Assembly: GCA_008711295.1 (NCBI GenBank)
Contig: VUYV01000124.1
Coordinates: 1,196,943-1,260,942 of the forward strand
Origin: Anarhynchus alexandrinus
Lineage: Eukaryota > Chordata > Aves > Charadriiformes > Charadriidae
Length of the DNA: 64,000 bases
Direction: 5' to 3'
In this document: one piece after another, positions 52,101 through 62,480 of the stretch
Numbering within the stretch: the first letter of the stretch is position 1
How the letters are laid out: every line of letters begins with the position of its first letter
Translations under genes and position numbers: made by a program
Notes under the pieces: model-generated
What the model saw: only the letters and a program-made list of their open reading frames with translations
What the model was told of the DNA's origin: nothing
Databases searched by the model: none

Positions 52101-55100
52101 TGCCCGCAGTGTTCCCTGGGTCGCTGGTGCGGTCCAGAGCATCTCCTTGTGTCCCACACAGTGCTGGCTGGTCACTTGGAACTGGCTTCAGATTTTCAGT
52201 TCCACATTTGCATTAAAAAAGCAGTTTCACTAAGAAGCAGTGCAGACAAGATTTCTAATAACGGTTACTGGTTTGTGGTCTTTCATTTTTCAGTGCCTCT
52301 GATTTTTGGATGCCCACGCCTCAGAAGACTAAAAAGCAACTCTCTCCTCCCCTCCATGATAATCAGACTCTTATTTTGTATCTCAGCTGGGACTCTGAGA
52401 TGCAGAGGCACCCAAAACCACTAACAACTTTTCTCCTAAATTATTTCTTAATACAATCCCACTTACATAAGCTGTTGTTTGAACTGCCAGACATGTTGCA
52501 GAGATGCCTACGGGGAGAGGCAGTGCCTGGGAATCACAATGAGGATCCTACGAGACAGTCCGCATCAGAGCGTAATCTGGGCTCACAAAGCGTTTGAAAG
52601 CTTCTGGTGTGATGGCGTCATACTATGAGACAACCATTAAAGTACAGCTCAGCTGCTCACATTTGTGACAGTAGAGCCATTGTTAACAGTACATATCTAT
52701 TAAACTACACGTCTCGTCATGTCCACAGTGATTCCTAACCCTGGAGCCTTAGGGGACAGTGGCGATCTGTGCTGAAGACAAATAAGCCAAAGGGGTAAAT
52801 AAAATGCCCGCTTTGATTTCCTCTTGGTGTAAAGACTAAGCAAAATTGATGGGCATGTCCTCACTCAAAGTGCAGAGCACTCGGAGTGGCTTCTCCTGTG
52901 CTTGCTCAGGAGCCAGCGGCGTGGTGGACATGGGCACAGATGCCAGCCTACCTGCTCAGTGAGCCACCCCAGACACGGGGACATGAAAACCACGTTTGTG
53001 CAGAGCTATGCACGAGCTAAGCTTGGAGAATCTCCTGCTGAATCCGGAGATCTGCAGCAGCTCTTCTTGGCGCTGCACGATGTTCTAGCATGAACAAAAA
53101 GGCCAAAGTGCTGTCTAAAACTGAAGGTTTTCCGTGGCGTTTCCCGAGTCCTGAGTGCCACGAAGGATGAACAGCAGTGGCAGAGGGCTGTCCATGCTCA
53201 GCAGCTGGCCTCACCATTAGATGTGAGAAGCCCTTTGTTTTCCTGAGGGAGGGCTCTGCTCTCCTCACTGAGGAAACAGCTTTGCAGGCAACAAGGGCTA
53301 CCGCAGCTCTTGGGGATCATTTAATTATTCATGCAAGTTGCAACTAGATGCAGATGCAGTGAGTTCTCTTACAATAGAGAATAAAATGGAAATACAGAGC
53401 TGTTTGTTCTTCCATCTCCCAACAATACTACTTTCTCTTTTTCATCAGCAGGAGAATCACCTTCCTTAACTCTGAAATCACAGGAGAAGCCAAGCATTTA
53501 TTTCCAATTCCTACAAAGGCTGTAACATTAGGTTAATTGTATTCTTCAGGGATACGGACATCTTTTCTGGGATTTGCAGCTACCTCAACAGATGCAGAAA
53601 TAATGGATGTCTGGATTACCTTGTGGGTGGGGGTTCCTCCAGAGAAGTATTTTGCAGGGACGGTATCTGGTTCTAGCCCTGCTAGGGAGGATGCAGGAAA
53701 CAAAGGAAACTGACTAAAAAGGAAATCCAAAATATTGAAATTATGAGCAGAGATTAGGGAATTAACAGATTTCTGTGACTACCAGAGAAGCAGGTGAAAA
53801 CATTGTTCACATCCCAGACCATATGAGTTTTAAACAGGGGAATAACTTGCCCCTTTCCTGGAACACTTAGGCTGGTAGCATCTTAAACTTCACACTATTA
53901 TTCAAGAACAGACAGGATTAGATTTGGCGTTCTCTTTTCAAAGATTTGCTGAAGTGAACTCCCATTTCAGATTTGGTACCGAACAGCAGCAGCTAAACAC
54001 TCGGAGAAGCTGCTGAGCACTTGCGCTACTTGGCCACAAGATGTGAGTGAGTAGCAAAGGTGACACGTGGCACGGTGGTTTCATTCAAACCTACTGCCAC
54101 AGCTCCTAGGCATAGAGGCAGGCAGGACAATTCTAGCCCCACTGCGAGGGCTGCGGATAGCCTGTGATAGGAAGAGATGTAGACAGTGGCCAGACTTCCC
54201 TTGCACCAGCATCGCACGGGCAAAAGACGATCTAAATTCAAGTGCTGCGCTTGTTCTTTTGGAGAAACTCTCCGAGGTGCAAGGCATTAGAGGTCCTACA
54301 GTCATTCCTCCTCCTTTTCATTTATTAGACACCACAACAGAGACAAGCCAAGCTTGTTCACCAACAGGTAAGGCTCAAACTCACTTTGTCAATCTACTAT
54401 AATTCTGACCTGCCAAGTCGCACACATTACACGTGAGCGACACTCCTGTGGCTCCTGTGCCAAATCCACCACCGCACAGCGGGAACGGCCACTGCTCTAT
54501 ATCCCATCCTCTTCTTCCTGCAGCACCTTTCATGGGATCCCAGGACAGGAGCAGGGCTGGAGCACTGCAGCTGGGGGAGGACCAGAGAGCAGGCTCCCAA
54601 AGGTCAAATGAGATTTGCTGGAACAAGTATCTCTTAGCAGTGTCCTCTATGTGTGGAATCTTAGACTTGAGTCTGTGCATGTCCTTGACAGGCACGAGAA
54701 CATCCGCTATCTGACTTACAGAGTACCACACATCAAGTCATATGCAAGTGGAAGGGCTGAAAAATTCACAGAAGAAGGAATAAAGCATAAGGTCCAGTTT
54801 AAACTTTAGCTACGTACTTGTACCTTGTAAAGTTACAGACATCCAATTTCCTGTCCAAACAGGGCAGTGGGAAGAGCACACAAACAAAATGGCAAGACAA
54901 CTCTAAGATGACTTAAAACTACCAACTCTTACCTCATTTCAATGTCCCACAACACTGCATCATCACTTATCCAGGGATTGGAAGGCTCAGCAGGAGTTAT
55001 AAAGGGGTCATATTCCACATACTGCTCTGTGTAGGCTATTAAACTGACAGATATTAAAAAGAAAAAAAAAAAAAAGAATCAGGGCCAGAACGCTCAGTCA

Positions 55101-58100
55101 CATGTGAGAGAGGTACAGCTTTTTTTTTATTTTTTGGTGTGTGCTTCTTTTTATTTTTGTAGGGATCTGTCAGTTTCTCAGCAACCACAGGAGTCCCTTT
55201 TCCCAGGGACGGTGCATACAAGGATTTCTCTGCAAACACCCACCAGCTCACTGCAGTATTTTCCTCAAGTCCATCTCTGTCGAGATACTCACAAAAAGCC
55301 CAATGAGGCAACAACTGGATTGCTATGGTAGGGCTTCCTCTAGAAAGCCATGGGATGACTGTGAAGCACATGACCTCCTCTTCATTTGTTATCTCTTGCC
55401 TTTTTGGTTTTTGCAGACTTCTGCACCCACTTAACTTTATGCATTACGAGTAACTCATGTAAATAGGGTCATGTGCTTAGCTAAGGATATACCTAAATCT
55501 TTGGAGGATCACAGTCCTGAGCATCAAAGCTTTGGGCTATAGATCGTTTTTTTGTTACGTTGGTATAGCATTTAGTCTAATGGCACTATTGTAAAATACT
55601 TCAACGGTAGTTTATAATAATTAACCTAGAATGTAGTAAATGATATGCATGTTGGAAAAACACCTGGCTTTTATATTAGCTCGCTTCATGACGAGTCAGA
55701 TAAGACACATATAGCTTCTAATCCTCACTGGGGTGAGATTCAAAGAGCTTCCTGGGGAAAGGACTGTGTCTGCTTGCATAAGTATTCAGGAATTCCACTG
55801 GGGTTGGGGCTAGGGGCGCATTTTTACAAAAGAAAGACAGCATATATGAAATAAATCAAAAGAAATTTGTCCTAGTCTATATTGGAAATACTCTAAGGCA
55901 CTTTTTAATTTTTTTGCCTAGGTCTGCCAAGTAATTAACTAAGTTAATTGAGTCTCATCATACTGAACAACTAATCTCCTTGCACTGTGATTGTCCATGC
56001 TAAACTTTACCTCTGGTCTTCCACACCTCAAAAAGGCAGGAGAATGAAAAGACCCTGTGAAACAAAGGGTCACAAAAGGCAGAAAGTTCCCCTGACCTGC
56101 TCTACAGTAATTATTTCTTTTTGTTTGTCCTAGCTCTTATCATGAGGCATTAAAATCATACACTTTTGTAACCACAGCAGGTTCCCATTGCCCCTCAGGG
56201 CAGTCAGGGCTGTCTCATCTCATTTCATTAATTACATTTCATGACTGCTGTGGGTCAAGGGGTGGAGGAGGGAGCAGCGTCCAATTTCAGAGAGCAGCAG
56301 CAATCCCTGAGACATCAATGAGAGAGAGGGTTGGTTAAAAAACACCCCTACAAAAAGGATCAATCAGGAGATATCTGCTGTGAAACTTGAATTGCTCCTA
56401 ATAAAATAATAAGGCGGCATCAGAGGTGCCAGTACAAGTACTAGCAGAAATAAAAGGGGAAAAAACTAAATTAAATGTAACAAGGGGGAATTGCTAGACA
56501 CATTTTGCTGATTCAGTATAATGACAGCAGCAGAATCATTGCCTCATTGTCTAAAGGAGGCTACAGGTGAGGGACTCCTAAGGGAAAGCATTTCTGTCAA
56601 AATGCAAACCTGGACTTTTGGCCTTTCAGTCGATGCAACGTAATTCTGGTAGAAGAGGTGGTGGGAAAAGTTCATCAAAGGCTGCAGAGCTTGCCTTGAG
56701 AGCCCAACTGCCTCACAGTCCAGGGGCCCTGCTGAGGCTTCATAAAAACTTCGGGAAACTGAGAGGATAACACAGATTTGTGACACATTTTCATCTAGGG
56801 ACCTGAGGTTGTGTCTGGTAGGAAGATGCTCAAGTTTTCCCCAACCACTTCTGTGATGCCACATGTACTGGGATTGCACCAACACTGCATGATGCAGTCA
56901 AGGAAAACAGTAGGTAGAATATATTGATAGCTTTGCTCAATAGTTCTCAAATCTCACTGCCAAATCCTAAACCTGACAGTGTGCAGGTCCCAAGTGGGGA
57001 GAAAGGATGTGGAAGAAAGAAGGAGAAAACCATTTCCAAGGTGCCTGGAGCAGCTGAGGGATGCCTGCTCCCACAGTTCATGCAGATCTACTCCAGGAAG
57101 GGGAACAGGGAGGAGGGGGAAGCAAATCTTTAGTAGTGGGCATTTATTTCATCAGAGTTGGGGTTAATCTTTTGAGAGCCTTTCCATTCCTCTTCTGCTG
57201 GACAAGGGCTATCCCATAGAATAGCATGCATTCATGGAAAATGTATGTGATTGGCCTTTCACTATTAAAATAATTCCTACTACAGATTAGACAGCAGCTT
57301 GTTTCCCCCCCAACCCCCTGTCTTATTTCCTTCTTGTGACTTCCCTCGTTCTGCCTGAAAGTGCCTTTGCACTGTACTTTAAAAATGGTCGGTGGTGCTG
57401 CTGTCAGGCTTGGCTGTTGAAAGGAACATGCCAAGAAGTCACCTCCAGCACCCCAATCTGCCACGCTGCCACTTAAACTAGTCCCAAAAGCGGGGCCCAG
57501 CCTGAAAAGTGACTTGGTAAGAAGAGTACCTCCTTAAGCAGCAGATTTGTTCCTGGCGAGTGCATTCAGCGTTTTACACCAGGCTTTCAGGCCACACAGG
57601 TTTTTATTTCAGGCAATCATTTGGCTCAGGTCATCTACATTCATTCCTCCTCCCCTATCTCCACCCCTGCCAAGCCACTGGTCACCCCTGCCATCAGCCA
57701 CTCCACTTCCCTCCAGCTTGCTCCATGGTCTTCCACATCCAGGCTGTACTTCCCACCAGAGTCCACACCAAGCCCTGGAACCCTCCAGCAATGCTGCCAC
57801 CCAAAGTCATCACATAGTCAAACTCTTCTTCACAAGATATAGATATCACAACCATGATTTTTATTCTCTATACTTCAAAATGAAAATTTCAAAACAGGAG
57901 AAAAGAACTTTTTGATTGTTCTCATTTTATTTACTTTTCTCCTGGTCATCAATTTGCACAGGTTTTGATAGCAACATTTTCTTCTCCAATTTGTGACTAA
58001 TAAAAAAAAAAAAAGAAAAAAGCCCAAAGCCCTTTCAAACCAGGAAAATTTTACTGAAAACCAACAGGTTTTTCTGGCATTGACAATGTCACATTTATAA

Positions 58101-61100
58101 TCTCAGTAGCTCCTTATGAGCTTGAACAACAGGTACGTTATGTGGACAGGATTCGATGTTCACAAGTGAATGAGTTTTACTGAGTCCATCTTATTGAATA
58201 AATACCTACCTAGAAAAAACTCAAGCAAAACAGACCTGCTTGCTTGTAAATTACCAGCCTGGAAATTATTACTGTCTCAGTATATTAAGGTCATTGTAAG
58301 TAAATTCAGTAGAAAATGACATTTTTTGGTAAAGCACAAACCTATCTTCTTAATAAAAAAGAACCAGAAAGCCCAAAACATAAATATGAATGTGCTAATT
58401 TCAGTTGTACAATATAGTGCATGCAGTGTTTCAGGAAGCCTCTGAATATTTTCTATTTAATTGGATAAATTTTCATTTTAATTGTTAAACTTTATGAGCC
58501 AATAGGAACTTACTTTGGGGCTCTCACCATTTAATTTGCCTAGTTTAGTACACACATGCTAATTACAGATGGAGGCACTGCAAAGCACATTTCACAGGGT
58601 TTTTTAAATTTGCTTAAATAAAAATTCCTCTATTATTTCTCTACAAGGCACCAGCCCTTATCATGTCCCTCATGTTCAACACGGTTTTGCTCTAGAAGCG
58701 ATGTTACCAAAGAGCATGCCAATCCCTGCATTTGTCTCACTGATTCCCCTGCAAATGTGCATAACTTACAAGTATCTAAGTAAAGGAGCTGTCATTCTCA
58801 ATTAAATTTGAGCTTGGTCTTTACCTATTCATACTTTCCTACCAGAACTAAATATTCTGCAAGTCAAATTGTGCCTTGATTTGCCCCTGTGAGAAATCCA
58901 CCTCTTAAAACACTGCCTTGAGTAGTCCAGGTACAACCTCAATACTTCCCACAGGGTTTCATACGTACAAGTGGGAGCAGAAACTGGCCCTACAACCCCA
59001 GAATGAACACGGACGTGAACACCACATGCAACAAGATGCAAAGGCAGATCCTTCCCCAGAGCTGTGCCAGAATAACAAGAGTTGAGCACTGAGATTTTAC
59101 CCACAAAAGGAAAAAAAAAAAGTATTTTCAAATTGAAACAGGAATGACTTTTCTGTAAATAAACTCTAAGGTTGCGAAGGGGTGGGAAACAAAAGTACTG
59201 CAAGGGCTCTTTCTTTTGTGAATGATATTTCTTCTGCTTTTACAGTATGACAGCATCCTCCTTTTTCACCTCCTTTTTGCCAGTGGCAGAAGAGCGAGTG
59301 CAGAAGTGTCCGTGGTCAGCAGCCAGGCAGCACGGCCGGGCAAGGCAGGGGGGGGATCGATGCACAGAAGGGGGACCAGCCTTTGCGCATTCCTGCCCGC
59401 TTTCTGTTTCTGGAAATGCCAAACTGGAGACGAGGAAATCATGCAAGCGGGGACACTCACCTTTCTGCTACTTTGGACATCTTTAAACAATGTCTCTCTA
59501 TCTGCACGTTCAGAAAAGTTATCTGAGAAGAGAGATGACAAGGACATTTACAATCCAGGAGTTCTACAGCATGCATTGATCATATCCCAACACACTATTG
59601 ATTTCTCTTTCCAAACAACTTGAAAGTAACTTAGAAGGAAATGGGACCCTTCCCTAGGTATTAGAAGAAGCTTATTAACTGCTTCCAACAGGAGTCTCCA
59701 TTTCTTACAGCAAAGACCCAGGGGAAGCTTCAGAAGACATAATTAAAAGTAGGAAAGGCACATATTTGGGGCCGAGGTTCCTAGACTACTCAGGGTGCAA
59801 TGCGATCCCCTTTTTACACCACACTCCTCTCTTCCATTTCTCTGACTGACTGGCATCACAAGACCAGTAACGGTTTTACAGCACATTTGCTCTCTGCCAT
59901 GAACTAGTTCTTCACAGTACTCTGCAGCCCATGTACTCATGATGAGTACTTCACAGTACTCATCAGCCTATGATGGAAAAAGCTCAAGAAATTTAGTGTT
60001 TGGGTTTAGCTCAGAAGACCACCCTAAAACCGGCTGCCTAAGAAACATGTTTAAAGCTGCCTTTACTAAAACGGTGACCTGGTGATTCCTGCCTGTACTT
60101 CAGTGAGTGCTGCTTGTTACAGCAAAGTAATTTCGAGGGAGAGCTCCCTGTGCTGGGGCGAAGATGCGCGAGTTGGCTGGACATTCCTTGGAGTGATTGC
60201 GCAAATAACTTTTTCCCAGTTCCCTAAAAGCTCTGACTGTACAATCTAACAGTCACGCACCAAACGATGCCTTTCCCCAGCCCGTGCCCCAGTATGCTGG
60301 CTTCTTCCCTAGCCTTTGTCACTGCCCACTTTTCAGATATTCTCAGTGATCTGGAAATTTACCTGTCTACTGGTCCACAGAGAGTAATACTAGATTCAAA
60401 GGTCAGTATTACCCATAATACATATCAACATACAACTGCACTGCTCAGTTAATATATATCTTTAAATACTTACTACTTTACATAAAGTACGTGAGGATCA
60501 AGGACAGGTAATGCATAAAATTGGTTTTGCTGATATCTCCATAACTTTATACGTGGGGTTTTTTTTGCAGATAACAGTTCTCAGAAGAGTTGCCGTACAG
60601 CCATCTACTTACTTGTTTCCGGAAATCCTCTTTTGTAGTTTTGCGTACAGGTTGGGAGGGCACGTGTACAGGGCTTTGGGGCTGAGACTCTTCTGTAACG
60701 CCGTATACTGACTGTGAGGAACCAATAAACAAACAGAAGAGATTATGGCATTTTTCTCTGTTACGCAATAAGGAAGAGTGCAGTATGCAAAACAGTAAGG
60801 TAACAAGCCAGCAATTTCCTTCTGCTTATACCCACACAGGTCAATAATCATTCGGCCTGGAGCAAAATTCACAGATCAGACTGTGCTTGCAGGCGCCTGC
60901 ACTTGGAAAGTCTGCAGGCATGTTAAGGAAAGGGTTTATTTTAAATGTTAAAACGCAGCTGATAATTTTGAGGAGCTCCGAGGGCTGTGTGTGTTAAGGC
61001 TTGCAGGATGAACACTGGGAATGGTCATTGTGGTGAACCAAGTGGAGAAAGAAAAGATGAGAACCTAATCCTGTGCCATTTTCTTCCGCTTGGTTTAATC

Positions 61101-62480
61101 TCTTGTTGTAAAACTACATATTGAAGAGCGAGCTTAACCAGGTGTCAATGGGTCAAGTTCAAATGAACCTCTCAAAACTAAAACCTGCAGATTGACTTGT
61201 AGCCATTAATTTTCAGGACAGAGACCTCTACTGAAAGCAATATCAGTTACCCTTTCGTTTAGTGCTTTTGCTTTTTATTTAACACTCTTAAGAGACATGT
61301 GAATAGCTCTGCTGCAATTTAACTTCCACTGGAAGTTCAGGAGTCTGGTGTGACCTCCAAAACTAATATATACACAGAAGAGCTAAAACTTGCTGGAAGT
61401 CAAGGCACACAGGTTGCTAACGATCCAGCCTTTGAATCGATTAAGGCAAATAAACAGCTCTGAAAAATCTGTGCCCAAATAATTTCTGCAAACGGGATCT
61501 AGGTAATTTTGCCAATTGCTTTTAATTTTATGGGAATGCAGAGCCAGTAGACATCTGGGACACAGAGCTCCTTAATGACCTTCTCAGCGATACCAGTCAC
61601 CCAGCCTGTACCGCTCTGCTGGTAGAACAGGAATGTTAAATTCACAGATTAGAACAAAGCAGAACTGATATTTGCAAAACACTTTTTTTTTTGGTTGCTA
61701 TTGGGAAACTCTGATATACTGTAGGTGTGAAGCGTGATTTGCATTAAAAAAAAAAAACCAACAACAAAAAAACCCCAACCAAAAACAGAAACTCAAACTG
61801 ACCTTTTTCACCTTCTGTGGGTTTTTCATACGACGGCACTTTCTAATGTCCATTTCTGTGGTGTTCACACAGCCTGGCTGAAAAGAGATGATAATCGTAT
61901 TACTCCTCTGTTTACAATCCACATGCTACTGTACCTTTCTAAAACACACAATTAGATCTTGTCCAAAATTCTTTCCTGAAGTTTGTGTCCCATCAATTAT
62001 GCTTGCAAAACTAGAGTGTGTATATACCCGAAGTCAGCATCTCAGCATCAAATCCATTTACTCATAACTTTGGCACCAAGAGGAAATCTCTCAGCTAAGA
62101 GGAGAGCTTTTTCTAGGAAGACTGAGCCAAACTGGGTAAGCGGCTTTTCTTTTGTATGCACAACAAATAATCTTCAAAACTTCACGTTTATCATATATTT
62201 CCAAATCAATAGTTCCATGCATGCACAAGCCTAGAATGTCTAAAATAATCTTGTAGATGCTGGGCTTGTTTTGAACCGTGAGCAAAATCCATGTGGTGAC
62301 TTTCAAGGCAATGTCTGTGCAATGCAGGGCAGCGTTTACTAGTCTTAAAACTTCCCTGTCAAAACCTGGAAAGTCTCATCATTCAAAAAGAGCTTTACCA
62401 CAGGCCTGTGCACATCCCAGAATGCTCTTTCTTGGCTGTCCAAAATCTTTCTTTCTGTTTTATCCTTTTTCCTGTCGACT
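19094..62480 (-). CDS. RGS6: RGS6, regulator of G-protein signalling 6 (partial; nine exons joined)
   Basis: R7-family RGS protein. In this family the GGL domain forms an obligate dimer with G-beta-5, and the RGS domain accelerates GTP hydrolysis by G-alpha i/o subunits at the inner face of the plasma membrane, notably downstream of muscarinic receptors in heart and in neurons. The nine exons splice to 886 nt, giving 295 residues without a stop, and every junction has AG/GT signals and compatible phase. Residues about 77-130 form the GGL segment ending in S-N-P-W. Residues about 150-270 form the RGS domain with [19 protein letters not shown] and [13 protein letters not shown]6 is preferred over its paralogue RGS7 because of [10 protein letters not shown], the exon starting [16 protein letters not shown], and the tail [19 protein letters not shown]-terminal DEP/R7H exons and the terminal exon are outside or not found. 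Confidence 0.96.
19148..27073 (-). other. RGS6 intron H-I
   Basis: 7.9-kb intron. It contains an A-rich tract at 21900-21962, pyrimidine-rich stretches at 22800-22825 and 24420-24450, and alternating acgtgtacatgcatgcacat-type sequence near 26230-26262. GC-rich sequence with scattered CpG lies at 21770-22080 and 23215-23345. No exon or transposon was recognised. Confidence 0.75.
21900..21962 (+). repeat. A-rich low-complexity tract
   Basis: About 60 bases of nearly pure A with interspersed T and G. It produces an artefactual poly-lysine or poly-phenylalanine run in open frames crossing it. No flanking SINE or LINE body was recognised that would make it a retroposon tail. Confidence 0.85.
27074..27163 (-). 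CDS. RGS6: RGS6 exon H: last helices of the RGS domain
   Basis: 90 nt, phase 0 to phase 0, 30 codons. It starts [18 protein letters not shown] and ends DLLLAKKK. The acceptor is CATCCCACAG; the donor AAG|GTACCT departs from consensus after GTA. The S-D-S-Y-A-R-F-L block carries the conserved aspartate and arginine at the end of the RGS fold. [15 protein letters not shown] fits RGS6; RGS7 has a proline after SY. Confidence 0.97.
27305..27420. repeat. possible ancient amniote interspersed repeat
   Basis: The block containing caggaccctgctgtgcctgg, gctgtatgaacacgaaacaa and ggccctcaccccaaagg resembles a dispersed amniote element with the words gaccccattgtgctaggcgc and tgccccaaagagcttac. The family is uncertain (DNA transposon or SINE-like) and the match is from memory. 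Confidence 0.3.
41271..41280 (+). promoter_or_regulatory. MEF2-type motif (weak evidence)
   Basis: ctataaataa fits the MEF2 consensus YTA(A/T)4TAR. RGS6 is known to be active in heart, but a ten-base AT-rich motif in an AT-rich intron is expected by chance, so this is only a pointer. Confidence 0.15.
41671..41857 (-). CDS. RGS6: RGS6 exon G: central RGS domain
   Basis: 187 nt: one base completing the split arginine, then 62 codons ending in phase 0. It starts [16 protein letters not shown], carries [11 protein letters not shown] and [16 protein letters not shown], and ends RYTYEDAQ. This is the main G-alpha binding and GAP surface of the domain. The acceptor TTGCCTAGTACAG is good, but the donor is CAG|GTTTGC, which matches the consensus only at GT. 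Lysine and proline in [13 protein letters not shown] are shared with RGS7 rather than with the mammalian RGS6 I recall. Confidence 0.96.
46057..46656. other. assembly gap, 600 N
   Basis: A run of exactly 600 unknown bases. All long open frames crossing it are artefacts of translating N. The flanks are C-rich homopolymer and GC-rich repeat sequence, which explains the failure to sequence through. Confidence 0.99.
46689..46762. repeat. 58-bp-period GC-rich direct repeat at gap edge
   Basis: cactgccccttgcagc occurs at 46689-46704 and again at 46747-46762, with related cagccctcc words between. This suggests that the edge of a GC-rich minisatellite extends into the gap. Confidence 0.6.
47645..47765 (-). 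mobile_element. probable ancient CR1/L3-type LINE 3' fragment
   Basis: The + strand reads aacacagaaacacagctgg, followed by a GAGGTCACTGAGTCTAG-like block and later gggaccaattttt. This resembles the reverse complement of CR1/L3 3' ends (cacagaatcacag, ggaagggacc, gatcatctagtcc). It is highly diverged, so it would be an old insertion. The identification is by eye; other old amniote repeats are possible. Confidence 0.4.
50220..50448. repeat. short inverted repeat with telomere-like words
   Basis: aaccctaattccaa at 50220-50233 is the inverse of ttggaattagagtt at 50435-50448 with one mismatch, separated by about 200 bp. The right arm follows gggttagggtt at 50426. Two hexamer units are too few to be called an interstitial telomere. 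Confidence 0.5.
51583..51708 (-). CDS. RGS6: RGS6 exon F: start of the RGS domain
   Basis: 126 nt: C completing the split serine, 41 codons, then AG opening a split arginine. It starts [19 protein letters not shown] and ends [10 protein letters not shown]. The donor is CTCAG|GTGAAA. It contains the first RGS helices and the conserved S-E-N-L turn whose asparagine contacts the G-alpha switch regions in this family. MDEVLKDP resembles RGS7 more than the mammalian RGS6 I recall, probably an ancestral state. Confidence 0.96.
51709..54932 (-). other. RGS6 intron E-F
   Basis: 3224-bp intron between GTAAGA and a pyrimidine-rich acceptor ending CCAAACAG. No repeat family or RNA gene was recognised. 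Open frames such as that at 54433-54714 have no recognisable domain. Confidence 0.75.
54933..55043 (-). CDS. RGS6: RGS6 exon E: end of GGL domain (NPW segment)
   Basis: 111 nt: one base finishing the split serine, 36 codons, then AG opening the next split serine. It starts [15 protein letters not shown] and includes [12 protein letters not shown]. The acceptor is TATCTGTCAG and the donor is AG|GTAAGA. The N-P-W motif is the hallmark of G-gamma-like domains. The stretch after it (AVLWDIEM) links GGL to the RGS domain. Confidence 0.96.
55044..59460 (-). other. RGS6 intron D-E
   Basis: 4417-bp intron, AT-rich. Homopolymer tracts occur at 55063-55075, about 57999-58012 and about 59109-59119. A short C-rich, pyrimidine-rich stretch lies at 57650-57720. 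No exon, RNA gene or recognisable transposon was seen. Confidence 0.75.
59461..59522 (-). CDS. RGS6: RGS6 exon D: core GGL helix
   Basis: 62 nt: 20 codons starting [12 protein letters not shown] and ending KMSKVAE, plus AG, the first two bases of a serine codon completed in the next exon. The acceptor is CTTCTCAG and the donor is AG|GTGAGT. It is the central part of the GGL domain that packs on G-beta-5. Relative to the mammalian protein I recall, alanine is replaced by valine and aspartate by glutamate in this helix; both changes are conservative. Confidence 0.95.
59523..60612 (-). other. RGS6 intron C-D
   Basis: 1090-bp intron. It contains a 39-bp-period imperfect duplication with a palindrome at 59911-59975, annotated separately. 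Nothing else was recognised. Confidence 0.8.
59911..59975. repeat. short tandem duplication with embedded palindrome
   Basis: The string ttcacagtactc occurs at 59911 and again at 59950, a 39-bp period, each followed by a close variant of cagcccatg. Between them, gtactcat (59933-59940) and atgagtac (59942-59949) form a perfect inverted repeat around one central base. It is intronic, probably a local slippage product. Confidence 0.75.
60613..60711 (-). CDS. RGS6: RGS6 exon C: entry to the GGL domain
   Basis: 99 nt, phase 0 to phase 0, 33 codons. It begins [17 protein letters not shown] and ends [10 protein letters not shown]. The acceptor is CCTCACAG and the donor is the strong [19 protein letters not shown] is the most diagnostic RGS6 string in the window, since RGS7 diverges straight after SVYG. 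The last residues start the first helix of the GGL domain. An exon-skipped product would remain in frame but lose the start of that helix. Confidence 0.96.
60712..61802 (-). other. RGS6 intron B-C
   Basis: 1091-bp intron. It holds an A-rich simple stretch at about 61746-61785 and a T/A homopolymer at 61683-61692. No other feature was recognised. Confidence 0.8.
61803..61877 (-). CDS. RGS6: RGS6 exon B
   Basis: 75 nt, phase 0 to phase 0, 25 codons starting [16 protein letters not shown] and ending NPQKVKK. The acceptor is TCTTTTCAG and the donor is AAG|GTCAGT. The sequence is almost identical to the mammalian RGS6 segment I remember, with methionine where the mammalian protein has leucine after CRR. 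Because both ends are phase 0, skipping this exon would not shift the frame. Confidence 0.95.
61878..62398 (-). other. RGS6 intron A-B
   Basis: 521-bp intron bounded by GTAAAG and TCTTTTCAG. AT-rich; no repeat, RNA gene or additional exon was seen. Confidence 0.85.
62399..62480 (-). CDS. RGS6: RGS6 exon A: linker before the GGL domain
   Basis: 82 nt. The acceptor is TTGTTTTCAG and the donor is GTG|GTAAAG. The first base completes a codon split with the previous exon; the remaining 27 codons start [11 protein letters not shown] and end AFWDVHRPV, closing in phase 0. This is the charged linker between the R7H and GGL regions. [11 protein letters not shown] matches RGS6 from memory, whereas RGS7 has a tyrosine in place of the phenylalanine. 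Confidence 0.95.
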
